Shown here: positions 39,851 through 50,608 of the stretch, piece after piece
Position numbering within the stretch: the first letter of the stretch is position 1
Layout: every line of letters starts with the position of its first letter
Assembly: GCA_021229015.1 (NCBI GenBank)
Contig: CM037781.1
Coordinates: forward strand, 38,175,897 to 38,239,896
Reading direction: 5' to 3'
DNA from: Solen grandis
Taxonomy: Eukaryota > Mollusca > Bivalvia > Adapedonta > Solenidae
DNA length: 64,000 nt
Made by a program: the position numbers and the translations under genes
Notes under the pieces: generated by a model
What the model saw: the letters and a program-made list of their open reading frames with translations, nothing else
Databases searched by the model: none
What the model was told of the DNA's origin: nothing

Positions 39851-40896
39851 TCCACACAGTTAAAGTTATTAAACTACTAGCACTGAAAATCTCACCTTAC
39901 TACGAGAACAAAAAATACAAGAGATGTCGAGTTCTCAACAAAACGAAGAGTCTAATTGCAGGCAACTTTGGACTCGAAAAAGAACATTTGTGATGTACAG
40001 CACATCGCAGTTGTGCTTTTATGTAGTAATTGGAATGCAGCCGGAGTTCTGTAGAAATTACGTACTCTGCAGTTAATTGCGATCTGATAACCACACTTCT
40101 TGCAGTAGATATTCATTTTACATGAGATAGAACTGACACTGTGAACCATAAGCGCCCTTATATTGTAGTAGAAAGAAATATGGCTCGTTAAAAGACACGG
40201 GGGAATTATCTACGTGTTGAATAATGGGCTCCAAATCAGAGGGATGGCGCTCAAGATGTTCGTATTACCTTTCAAGAGGAAAATTGAAAATCCACAATAA
40301 ATATTAAACCATTACAAGCATCTGCTTTCCTTGGTGTCTGAAAGGTATTTAATCTAATGAAGACAGTTTACTTCCAATACGATTTCATATTTAAACTCAG
40401 TAATTCAGCTGTCTCGGTATTTATGACTTTACACAATCTTCTTTATTTCTTTTTAAACAGCTATCTAAATCTTTGACATTTGTCATAATCGATTTAAATT
40501 TTCACAAATTAAGAAGTCAATAATAATTTGTTAATACTGACGCATTTCCATTCAATTTGGGACCATACTTTCACATATTGCTTGACAGCCCCAAGTTAAA
40601 AAAACTAAATTGGTACATAGATGTGTCTAATCAGTATTGAGTTTTCCACATATGGTCTAATTCATAAATGTGATACTTCTAATTGCTGAAATTTCTCCTG
40701 ACAATGTACACCACTTTAATGATTTATAAACAAAATATAACTTTACAAAAAGAACGGTCGGTCCTTAAGGAGATTAAACAAATAACAACTTTGAAATGTT
40801 ACTTCTAACCATTGGCACCAAACTCGAAATTCCTATACATTTGCTTGTGTGTGTGTGTTTTCCTCAAACTGGCCTTTAGAAAACAACCTGAGGTGT

Positions 40897-41112
40897 TTAA
40901 GAAGAGTTTCTTGGATTAAAAAAAACGCCTTCTTCATTTACACCTCTGACATTTTCAACATCAACTCTCTGCTCATAAACAAAGCTTGAGTTCGTATTTG
41001 TTTCACCAGAAATAAAACCATATATTCTGTAGGTGACTGATGAATATATTCCGCTACATGGCTCGGGACTCCCCGAGGACTTGTCAAATCTTACAAATGT
41101 TTCCTGCGGCAA
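40897..41112 (-). CDS. Possible unrecognised exon on the minus strand
   Basis: A 71-codon open frame with non-low-complexity composition. An acceptor-like TTAATTGCCGCAG precedes GAAACATTTG on the minus strand, and a possible donor GTCAGAG|GTGTAAA lies about 55 codons later. The encoded SSVTYRIYGFISGE.. stretch looks like alternating beta strands, faintly like an arrestin-type sandwich, but I cannot name the family. If real, it is nested antisense in transporter intron 1. Chance remains likely. Confidence 0.2.
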   Translation of the reverse strand: MPQETFVRFDKSSGSPEPCSGIYSSVTYRIYGFISGETNTNSSFVYEQRVDVENVRGVNEEGVFFNPRNSS

Positions 41113-41933
41113 TTAAGTGTCGCTCAAAGTGACTTTTACAATACATTGGCACTTTCTTGCCGTCCCTTAACGAAACGATATGTCAATAGAGTGAGGGATT
41201 TAGTTGAAGCTAGCCTTCCCGGGGGAAAAACCTCGGATCCCCTTGGATACCTAGTCTGATGGATTCGATAAGGATAAAGTCCATTGTTTCAATTACTCGC
41301 ATATTTACCAGTTTCTAACACAATTCTTTATGTCTCTAGAGAATCAGTTGATGTTTTATTTTTTTTTCAATTCTATTTTCAGTTTTACGGACTCTATTTA
41401 TAATTGTTCCGATAATTGCCATATGTATTCAAAGGCTGTATGCTAAAATTGAATTATTTACTTAGTTAATGCACAGAATCATGAGTTGAATCAATAAAAG
41501 TGCACGATTAATTTCACAATTGTGTAACTACGTAGCAACGATTTAGACTGTTAACCATTAAATAATCTTTTGAACACTACTACAGAATTACAGCTAGCTC
41601 TGATGGAATGATTAAAAGAGATCTCGTGGCATCTAATGTCTGACACAAGTTAGCCATGTAATGATAACGCAGTGAGGAATAAATCGAATATTAAAATACA
41701 GATGCACAGGCCAGAGTCTCTGAAAAATGAAGACTGGTGACTCTGTGTCGGCTAAATATGGCATTAACATTGTTTGCAAATATTCAATCCTTCGCCCCCC
41801 CCCCCCGTTTTTTTTCGGTATGAGTGATAAAGGTTGGCAGCCAATGTGAGTCATAATACTGCAATGCAGTAATTTAGACTCTATCAAGGGATACCATTAA
41901 ATTGTTTGTTAGGGACACAACAACACCATGAAA

Positions 41934-42170
41934 CGGGGGCCTCCGTGACCGAGAGGGTAAAGTCGCTGACTTTAACACTCACTCAGCCCCTCCCGACAGG
42001 GTCAGTCGGATTTTCATGTGAGGAAGCCTTCCAGCTTGCTTGCGGTAGGTCGGTGGTTCTACCTGGATGCCTCCGTGCATTCGGGGTCTTCCTCCACCTG
42101 TAATTAGCTGGACGTCGCTATATGACTGAAATACTGTCGAAGCGACGGTAAACTCATATAGTCAAGTCAA
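41934..42170 (+). mobile_element. tRNA-derived SINE, family A, plus strand
   Basis: The head GTGACCGAGAGGGTAAAGTC resembles box A of Ser/Leu tRNAs. The box-B region is degraded. The body (GAGGAAGCCTTCCAGCTTGC, GGTCTTCCTCCACCTGTAAT) and the tail (CTGAAATACTGTCGAAGCGA) match the minus-strand copy at 26270-26475. Confidence 0.85.
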
Positions 42171-42239
42171 GTCGACACCATGAAACGTTTAGGATCCCCA
42201 TTGCACTTAAAAGGCGTTTTTTTTTTTCCTTTTTGTTTT

Positions 42240-42402
42240 GGGGCGACAGTATTTCAATTATACAGCGAGGTCCGATTAGTTACCAGTGTAGGTAGCCCCA
42301 GAATACATACAAATCGGCAACCGGGTAGAATAACTGACCTACTGTTAACCACCTTTAGCACATGGCATTTTCCTCTCGTCCAATCAGGTGCCAGTATTTG
42401 TT
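42240..42402 (-). mobile_element. SINE family A, diverged minus-strand copy
   Basis: Starts GCGACAGTATTTCAATTATA and continues with a diverged version of the same body (ACCGGGTAGAATAACTGACC). It lies about 70 bases from the plus-strand copy, so the two form an inverted pair. Confidence 0.65.
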
Positions 42403-42725
42403 CATAGTCACCGTGGACTATAGCGCGTAGTCCAATACTTTTGTACAAAACTGTGTACTATGTATCGACATAGTTTACTAGTAGAAAGGAGATTCTTCGT
42501 ACATTTCCGCCTATTTCCGACATTATATGCGAAAGTTGCAAGTCGAAATAACGCAGACAGGTACAATTTCTGCTGGTTGTATTGAAAAAAAAAGCGAAAC
42601 ACGTCAAATATCATTTTTATAATGTAACAAATAACTGAAAAAAAAAGAACGATGGCAAACAATATTGAAAAACTTAACTGGCCTTCCTGGCTCATTAAAC
42701 CTTTTCAGCAGTAATTTATTAAGAT

Positions 42726-43462
42726 TTAAATTTCAATCTTAACCTTTTTCCCGCACTTTGAGATTTCTACTACAGAAATGTTTTCAGGCACTATGATTTT
42801 ATGAATTGATGGTTCTGATATTTCCTCAGCACTCGAGGGGCTTCTGTTTTCTTTTTCTTCTGACAGGCTTTTAGTAATAGAAGGTTCCTGTTTCATGGAC
42901 GTACTTTCCGGTTCCACTGGTTTGGGTGGTTGGAGAGCGTTGCTGATGGTTTTCAGCATTTTGTCCGATTCCCGTTGGTAAGATAGGACAGCATTACTCC
43001 GATGTCCACTTCGAGAAACAATAGCTTTATCGGAGAAACCGGCGTTGTACATGTTTGTACCGCTGTGATTAGAGATGTTGCGACCAACAGTGTAAATGTT
43101 TGCTTTTTCGAACATGCTCTTCATGTATTGGGATAATGTGTTAAGCCCAATTGCTTGCTGTCCAAATCTTGGTACTTCGCCGGGTTTAGTGGGCAGAGGA
43201 CGGCGATAGAACTGACCAGTCAAGGATTCCAGTTAAAACTAGGAATCCTTGATTCCAGTTTCTTCTTGAATTCAGTGTCATTTAGAGGCAAGGCATGCCT
43301 CTTGTGCGTGACATTTGTTGTAAATAAATCTAATACATTATCTTCACGTTTGAATACTAAATCTTGTGTAGGAACTTGAAAAACATCAAAATTGTCTCCA
43401 GTAAATGTTTCCGTCACCAAGGAAAAAGTCAGCATTTTCCATTTTGACAATCTTGTCCACAT
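42726..43462 (-). pseudogene. KIAA1958-like / Crypton-type tyrosine recombinase relic
   Basis: The downstream segment (43223-42726, 165 codons) carries the C-terminal catalytic part of the tyrosine-recombinase family found in KIAA1958/QRICH1/ZMYM-like proteins and Crypton transposons. It includes FYRRPLPTKPGEVPRFG, NISNHSG, SDKAIVSRSGHRSNAV and the tyrosine in SYQR. After NISNHSG the family normally continues with the Arg of HxxR; here about five residues are missing and TNMYNAGF follows directly, so a catalytic Arg is lost. The upstream segment (43462-43220, 80 codons) is in a different frame, ends at a stop just past an inverted repeat, and resembles the N-terminus of the same family. The middle of the protein is absent. 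A Lys/Glu-rich tail ends the ORF. Inactive as a recombinase. Confidence 0.75.
43219..43252. repeat. Short inverted repeat at the pseudogene junction
   Basis: TCAAGGATTCCAGTT and ACTAGGAATCCTTGA form a near-perfect hairpin exactly where the recombinase reading frame breaks. Confidence 0.85.
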
Positions 43463-43668
43463 AGTAGTGAATTACTTCTACTTAAGATTTCCCGCCTTAA
43501 TTAAACGACACATTTTACGTCAGTGGCCTTACCTGTCCTTACAGCCAATCAGCAAACAGAAAAATCACCTCATTGCCTTTTTGACAGATTTAGATTGCGT
43601 CATCGTGTTTTGACATCTGGAGAAGGCACATGTTAACACGTGACTCGAGAGAAAACACCCTGTGCTAA

Positions 43669-43769
43669 ATAGGTTAGTTCACAGCTGGCTGTGACAACGC
43701 GACATAGTCGCTCGGGCTCCGCCCTCGCGACTATATCGCGTAGTCACAGCCAGCTATGAACTAACCTAT
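43669..43769. repeat. 101-bp foldback (long inverted repeat)
   Basis: Arms of about 43 bases, beginning ATAGGTTAGTTCACAGCTGG and ending with the complement, with a few mismatches. They flank a short GC-rich loop (GGGCTCCGCCC). It could form a hairpin or cruciform. No target duplication was identified. Confidence 0.9.
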
Positions 43770-44872
43770 ACAGAGGACCTGACACCTGGTCAAATTGTAA
43801 TTGAAAGATAAGCTATCGAGGCAGTCTATAGAAGTAGACTGTGACGTCACTAGCTTGCATTTGGTCATTCAGACTGGTGTTGACACATTGACTATCAAGT
43901 GCATTTTATATGACTCTTGGGAAAAAATACGCTATTTCTATTACGGGACTTTTTTTTGCATTCATATGATTGATTATAAATATTCGATTTTTAATATGCC
44001 TTTCTTTAGACGTTATTAATTCAAAATGCAAAATAGGAGAAAGAATATGTATCCAAACAAGTCGTCAACGCCGGATAAAATGAATGGGAATCCACCATAA
44101 AATTTGTAAATTTGTCAAGCATTAGTTTCTACTCTGTATATCAAGACAAATTACTGTTCACGTACACAAATTGAACGGCCATGTATACATTACCACCCTA
44201 ATAAATCATTGTATCTTAACTTTCGCTTCAAGCTAAAACGTTTAATTCTTTCCTTAATTTTGTTTCTAATCAGCCATACTATTCTGGACTGCATGTAAAT
44301 GTATTTCATATCTCCCGCAATTTGTATTATTTACAAGACCCACTAAATGCAGAAAAAAATCCGGAATAACATAAAATTGTGGAACGTCATGTGATGTTAT
44401 TAATTATTGCTTAATTTTGCTGACAAGTGAGGAAGTGCAAAATATATTTACCGCCAAAATAATTGATTTTCTCAAACCGCTAAATAAAGACCTCGGCAAA
44501 AATAAGATATGCAATTTTGCTTCTTTAAAAAAGAAAATATAATTAAAAAAAAACAACAGATTCTGATTTTTAACAAGCCACTAGTGCAAACATACATATG
44601 TATACTATTTTCATTACCAAAACGATCGCGTTATGCGGCTCTTCTGAGAGAAAGTATGGCCTGCAGCTTAACTGCTGATGACCCCTGCAATAAGTCTGGT
44701 CCGTCTTAAGCGACCATTCAAGAAATTGTAGAAGGGTTTACTTACAGACGATGGCTGTTATAGTGGACGTTAATAATATAATAAGATATGTAGCCCGGAA
44801 ATCCGGAATCAAATGGCTAAAACAGGTTAGTTGCTTAGAGATGGCCTTTCAGTTCACACTCTGAGATAGAGA

Positions 44873-44890
44873 GAGAGGGGGGGGGGGGAT
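44873..44890. repeat. (GA)n plus G-run
   Basis: A short GAGAGA stretch passing into ten or more G bases. Confidence 0.8.
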
Positions 44891-45539
44891 TTTTGAATGA
44901 AATACTGCGGGGGATTCTAATCAATCGGTCTAAAGGCAAATGATGAGTATACTACTAAATGATATACAGTGAACTCGATTTCATACCAGTACAACCGCTA
45001 TTGGTACAAGTTTCTGTCCTGTAATTTCGGCCTTGTCGTGTCGGCCTTGTAAATTGGTACTATTCTTTTTCATTCCTCGAGATACTCGGGATTTCTCCCA
45101 CCATCGGCGTCAATAAATATTTTTGACAGTTTATGGTTAGTCATTGTTTAACCAGATCATTACGGCGTGTGCTGACGTCATCCCGAAGCTAGTGAATACT
45201 GACAATAGAACAGTAATCCCCGATTTCAGGCAACCCCAGAATTAAGACCACCTCGCCATTAAGAGAACCTAGTTCTAACAGAAATTCATTTGATAAATGT
45301 CTCGCTATCACGGGCATCTCCAGTAGACAAAATATCTCGCTTACCTGTCATCTTTAATCTACTTAGGACACGTCTCCCATAGCTCAGCTCAAAATGAACT
45401 ACCGTATTTATTGACATAAGGGAAAGACACATCATATGTAATACTATTAAAATATTGCAGAAATTTGTATCCGAATTCTTCAAAATTTGAACACTAAGGT
45501 GATATAAAATATTAGAATTTGAAGTTGAGGGAAATTTAA

Positions 45540-45732
45540 GGTAATCCATCCATCATTAAATTAAAGCCATGGTCCATCAAATGCTCAAAAAGAGGCATGA
45601 CAGATGCAAGCGTCCATTGACTATAGAGTTATAGGCTCTTTTGCTCATAGTATATAAAGTCTTGCATCAACTTTAAAATTCCTACGTTCATTTTATGGAC
45701 CATGATCACAGTTAAAAAATGGATTGGTTACC
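45540..45732. mobile_element. Complete 193-bp MITE, GGTAATCCATCC family
   Basis: TTAA on both sides (45536-45539 and 45733-45736). Ends are imperfect inverted repeats: GGTAATCCATCCATCATTAA on the left and ..AAATGGATTGGTTACC on the right, extended by CATGGTCCAT / ATGGACCATG. Partial copies lie at 15820-15923 and 22339-22534. The TTAA target again suggests piggyBac-type mobilisation. Confidence 0.88.
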
Positions 45733-47436
45733 TTAACACAAGTTCGATCTCATACTGGTTGCATATGACAGATTGTCATAGCTTCCATTGAAAGTGGTTA
45801 AACCCCCTAGTTAATCTTTTTGGCAACAATCTTCTACAGTATGAGTAATAAGTTTATAACGTTATTTCATAACCATTCTAAACGAAATTCTACCCAGGTC
45901 CAATCACTGGTTTTCTCCGGCCCCGTTTCCACCGAAGCCTAGCGTAAATCATACTAAAATAATATTTTTCTTTGCAATGTAGAATCTATATTTTTGTATG
46001 AGCTGCCTTGTCAAGGTTTGCCATTTAAAGGCGTCACGTCTATTCTAAGGTAAAGGGTTAACGATCGATTATCTCATAAAAAAAAAAAAGAATTAAAAAA
46101 CAGCTTCAATTCAACTGCTTGTCGAACAACTTTTTGTCTTCGTTGTCTTTGGTGTGTTTTCAATGTTCTCAAAATGAGAGGTTTTTAATAGACAGATATC
46201 ATTATAAAAATCTATAAAAACTGGTTATTTTTAAAGAACAGAAAGATGATTCCGCTTAAAAACGAAAGATCGCATCGTAGAGGCTAATGGAAAATGCACT
46301 TTCTTTCGAGGCTGGAACTTTATTTTTTACACACGAATTATTGATGTGATCTCAACGTCTGACTAAAACATAGAATAATCTTATTGCTACCAGGAAGGGT
46401 ATCAATTATTCATAAAGTTATCTTGGTTTGCCTCAAGTTCATCATTTTTCGTCGTCAGATAACGGCGTATCATTACATTGTTCAAGAACTGCAGCTCAAT
46501 TATTGGATAATCTGTGGAAGAACAGTGTTTGATTGACTCCAGTTCGCGATCATTTGGGGCATTCCACCTTTCAATTGAAACATCTTTGCTATTTTCAGAA
46601 AACATGAGAAAGTCTTCAGATCTAGAAAGAAAATGTAGACGAACACTGTTTTGCTATTTTTGTTTTCCGTTGTGTTTGGGTCCCAGGACACGTGAGTCTT
46701 ATTTTATGACCTAGAAAGTTTGTACTAGTACTTCTGCTGCTGTTTCTGATGCAGTTTGTGTGTCCTGCAAACGGTTCTGTCACTAACGGGCTTCCGTAAA
46801 TTTATCCTAGGTATATCTAAACGCTTTAATGCATGCACTCTGTGTGTACAATTGATGAGGACATCCTGGAATTTCGTGCAAATAGCTTTTCAATGACCGA
46901 GTTATTTCAAATTGAAATACATGCAGTCATATAATTTATATTATACACTGAGTTTATTGATCAATTTTCTTGTCAATTGTAAATGGACGAAAAGACTGAA
47001 CTTCATAGCTATATTAAATGCCGCATTAAGCTTGATATAGATTCAAAGCAGATATTTGAGGAATTGTGTGGTATATATGAACTTCAGTTTTTAGGTGGGT
47101 TAATGCTTTTAAAGCTGGGACATTAACTGAAAGATATGATATCACACCGGAAGGCAGCGTGCAAGTGTATGGGACTGAGAAAGGTTTGCGCTAGGTGGGT
47201 TCTTACAGAAGTTCTTGCTTGCTTACATGTGACGGAGAAGGACCGATGATAAACAATGGAGGCGAAAATATTAAAATCGCCCCTGTATCGCCAAAAGAAT
47301 TATAAGTTCGAAAAAAAAAATGTTCGCTATTTTCTTCAATTCCAGATGCTATTGTTCATCTAGTCATCTGCCAGAACATAATTGTATTTGCGATTTGTAC
47401 AGTTGTACATCGCCGTACCACATTTCCAACATAATA

Positions 47437-47622
47437 CCTGTCAAACCTGTCTTAAGCGGTCAGTTAAGGGAACAAGAGAAAGTGACCGCTTAACAGAGGT
47501 GACCGCTAAATGAAGTTTAAATATACAGCAAAATGAAACAGTTTGGTAATATTAAAACTGACCGCTAAATGCAGGTTGACCGCTTAGTACAGGTAACCGC
47601 TAATTCAGGTTCAACAGTATAC
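47437..47622. mobile_element. MITE-like repeat with reiterated GACCGCT motif
   Basis: The left end (CTGTCAAACCTGTCTTAAGC) is an imperfect inverse of the right end (CCGCTAATTCAGGTTCAACAG). Inside, GACCGCTTAA/GACCGCTAAA recurs at least four times. A fragment with the same words (TCTGTTAAGCGGTCATTTTC, AGACAGGTTTGATTGG) sits at 56700-56757. Confidence 0.65.
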
Positions 47623-48525
47623 ATTGGTCAAATGATGGACATAGTATATAAGTACATACGTGTCTAATTAAGACTAATCATCGTCAAGTGAAACAGTATA
47701 GTCAGCGTTATGAGAGATTGAACAAACCCTTCAGCTACTGCCATGTTTGTTTTTCGATGATATTGTATCTTCATAAAAAGTGCAAGATTAACATAAATTC
47801 GCTTAATCTTTGAAATTGAACAGAACAGTTTATAACCGGATTTATGGAGAAAAAAAAGTTATAATGGCATTTTAGGGCATGTGCCGATATTTTCGTTTTT
47901 GGTATATGTCTCAAATCGTTTGGTTTAAACATTTAGGTTCATTAGAAATGGTATTTCTTAAATGTTTATATAGAGGATAATTGTTTTCGTTTTTGTGAAG
48001 ATGAAAATCGAGTGAAACTCAAAAAATTGTATTCACACGAGTGGCGTAGCTGTAAACTGTAAACCAATTTTTGCATCCGTTTAAACAATGCACAAAATAA
48101 TTTTCACAAAATAACATGACGGCGCTTTCTCTAACAAGTGCGATGTTGTTATGTCTATTTTTGGAGACCTTGTAAATTTATTGCCAAGGCTTAAGAAAAT
48201 TCCTTCCAGAAAGAAATTCTTACGGCAGCGCTATTTGTCAGTGTCTCCAACAGTTATCTAAAGGGGACTATTTACGCGGTTGAGTAAAAAGGTTACAAAA
48301 ATGTGTTTCGGTATGTAATGTTTGTAATACATTGTAATATTTTTCATAAAACGTAGCAAGTAAAAATCCGAACCTAATGACAACTTTTTAGCAATTTCTA
48401 CCACTACAACTGATATCACCATCTCTACCACAATGCGTTAAAATTACGACATTGTAAAATTAAAATTAAACTCCGATAACTTTACAATTTCTCCTAACTA
48501 TTTATGCTAAATACCCCTTTTTTAC

Positions 48526-48616
48526 TACTTCTATAACTGCTTCTACTACTATAATTTGCTTCTATTACAACAACAACTACTACTACTGCTGCTGCTACTA
48601 CTACTTTCACCACTGC
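48526..48616. repeat. CTA/CTG/CAA triplet-rich tract
   Basis: Imperfect mixture of ACT, GCT and CAA triplets. The minus-strand ORF across it is low complexity. Confidence 0.85.
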
Positions 48617-49105
48617 TGATACAGCTTCAATTTTCAACAAATTACTCCAAATGACATAACCAGAAACTAAATCCTTTTTCAAGAAACTCTCAAAAGTGAC
48701 AATAATTTTTTTCCAGCACCTGTAAAATTACACTCTTTGCGTCTGGTGTAGCTTTTTATCCCAACAAAGCAATTCACAATAGCTTTGGAAGAAAAAGTTG
48801 GTAAAAATGACTTCAAGAGAAATTATATGTTCCATTTGAATCAGTTGGAGGCCGTCATTTTGGATTCAAGTCAGAGGTCTGCTTGTTCTGAGCCAGCAAA
48901 TTAACACCTACTACTGTGGCTACATGGCTAACGTTATTTAAGGCCTTGATAGAGGAGAGTTTACTGGCTTCAGACAAATTAGATGCTGATTTTAGAATCA
49001 AGATAAGCAGTTTCTCTTTGTTTAAACTATGTCGCAAAGGAAGATAGGGGAAAAAAGAGAAAAAGAATCTAAAAGAAGGACGACAACATCAACAAACGCC
49101 GTTGT

Positions 49106-49108
<3 letters not shown>

Positions 49109-49137
<29 letters not shown>
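49109..49137. repeat. (TC)n microsatellite
   Basis: About 14 perfect TC dinucleotides. Confidence 0.95.
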
Positions 49138-49143
<6 letters not shown>

Positions 49144-49723
49144 TTTAATTGTTTGTCCTTAAAATTATAAATTGATTACTTAAATCCCTAGTTTATTTAC
49201 ACTGCCTGGCGACCAGTAAATTTATATTAGTCAATATCATAATGTGTAAACTAAAAACTTATATACGGTGGTTGATGCTGTTTTCTTTGCACTGACATCG
49301 GATCCCAACTTTTGAAAATCGATCCCCGTGGGGCGTAAACATTTCACGACCCACCCGTTGCAAGATACTGGTCCGTCCTAGTGGTCATCGAGAGGAATTA
49401 GTACAAGTTGTATGAACTTGTTTCCAAAGCGACGTAAAGAATAAATAACCAACATGCAAGTATTGCCGGTAGTTTTGGCTAAATTTGCGGTTTAAGTCTG
49501 GTGCGCCAAAATAAATCCACCGTCAATATTTCATGCAGGTTAATTGGGTTATACAGATAGTAGATCTAATCACGTGTTCCTCATTAGACGTACAACGGAA
49601 TAAGTTCATACCAAAATTAAATGAAAACAATAATCTTACAACAGCCTGAAATCATATTTATTGAAACATTTTACAGTTTGTGGCCTACTGTTGTCCTTAT
49701 ATACTCTATTTTTACTATTCCAG

Positions 49724-49766
49724 AAACATGTTTCCAGAAAATTTGGTCGTTGCAGCATATAACGGG
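49724..49766 (+). CDS. Excitatory amino acid transporter, exon 2 (43 nt)
   Basis: Flanked by CTATTCCAG on the left and GTGAGT on the right. Its first base completes the split codon AG|A (Arg) from exon 1, then 14 codons read NMFPENLVVAAYNG. DLIR-N-MFPENLV is a hallmark continuation of the EAAT family just after TM3. It ends in phase 0. It is too short to be noticed as an ORF but fits frame, splice sites and homology. Confidence 0.93.
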
Positions 49767-50454
49767 GTGAGTATCCTTATAATGTTTATTTATTTCGCTG
49801 CATGAAATTTCCAAAAAATACTGAGTGCATTTCTTGATTTAGATGACATTTTATTTCACGAATTAAGACATAGAGCCCGTTTTTTGATCGTATTTTCTTT
49901 CAAGCTTAGTCACAGAAGATACGAAATATTCTATGACAACAGGTGGAAAATATATAATTTTAAGATAAAAGCAAATATTCTTGCACATTTGCATTTTTTG
50001 TTGTTTTTCTTTTTCCTTCCCTGCCTCCCAAAAATACGACGTGACGTCTTTTTTTTTATATCGATTTGACGTCATTATTGACATTATTTGAACCCGGGTC
50101 GGCCAATATGACGTTATTTAAGGGGAAAAAAACTTATTGCAATGGACATTATTTACCCTGAACGATATTATTATTATTTATGGATATATGGATTTTTTGG
50201 TTCAAGTCTTTTTTCTTTTAAAAACAAGCATATATCTATCATTGTATTGAATGACTTGGAATCATGTTTTAACAGGTGACGATAAAAGGTCTTTGACGAA
50301 GTCGACTTTACAGAATACCGCCCCACCCCACTTACACACACCTCAGTTATGAATTCCTGGGTCCGTCACTGCTCTTTTAATCTGTTGCAGTCAGGTAGTG
50401 TAAACATGTATACGTTATTACCATGGTTTGAGTCCTGTGTGTTTCTGGTTCTAG

Positions 50455-50608
50455 TACAGGTCAAAGGAGGAACAAGCTGAGTATAATATCACGCAGACTG
50501 TCCCCTACAACGGTACGGACAACTCCACCCTGTACAAACATCCGGACGGCCACGTGTTCAACGTCACGATAAACACATTGAACGAGACTGTGACGTCAGT
50601 AACAAAGA
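50455..50608 (+). CDS. Excitatory amino acid transporter, exon 3 (extracellular loop)
   Basis: Acceptor GGTTCTAG at 50447-50454, phase 0 with exon 2. It encodes about 51 residues of the large extracellular loop between TM3 and TM4, a region glycosylated in known EAATs. Five N-x-T sequons are visible: NIT, NGT, NST, NVT and NET. The end LNETVTSVTK lines up with the LNETVTE-type segment of vertebrate EAAT2. The chosen donor is AAAGA|GTACGT; a less likely one lies four bases further on. The other acceptor candidate (CAG at 50457-50459) would put a stop in frame. TM4 and the transport core are not found in the window. Confidence 0.9.

Larger units (their letters stand above)
18585..49723 (+). other. 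Transporter intron 1, about 31 kb
   Basis: Bounded by GT at 18585 and a TACTATTCCAG acceptor at 49714-49723. It is filled with MITEs, SINEs, minisatellites, a tyrosine-recombinase pseudogene and AT-rich unique DNA; each recognisable item is listed separately. Stretches with nothing recognisable include about 18590-20070, 20115-22330, 22540-25560, 30875-31365, 34610-36290, 36810-39810 and 45740-47430. Confidence 0.85.
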
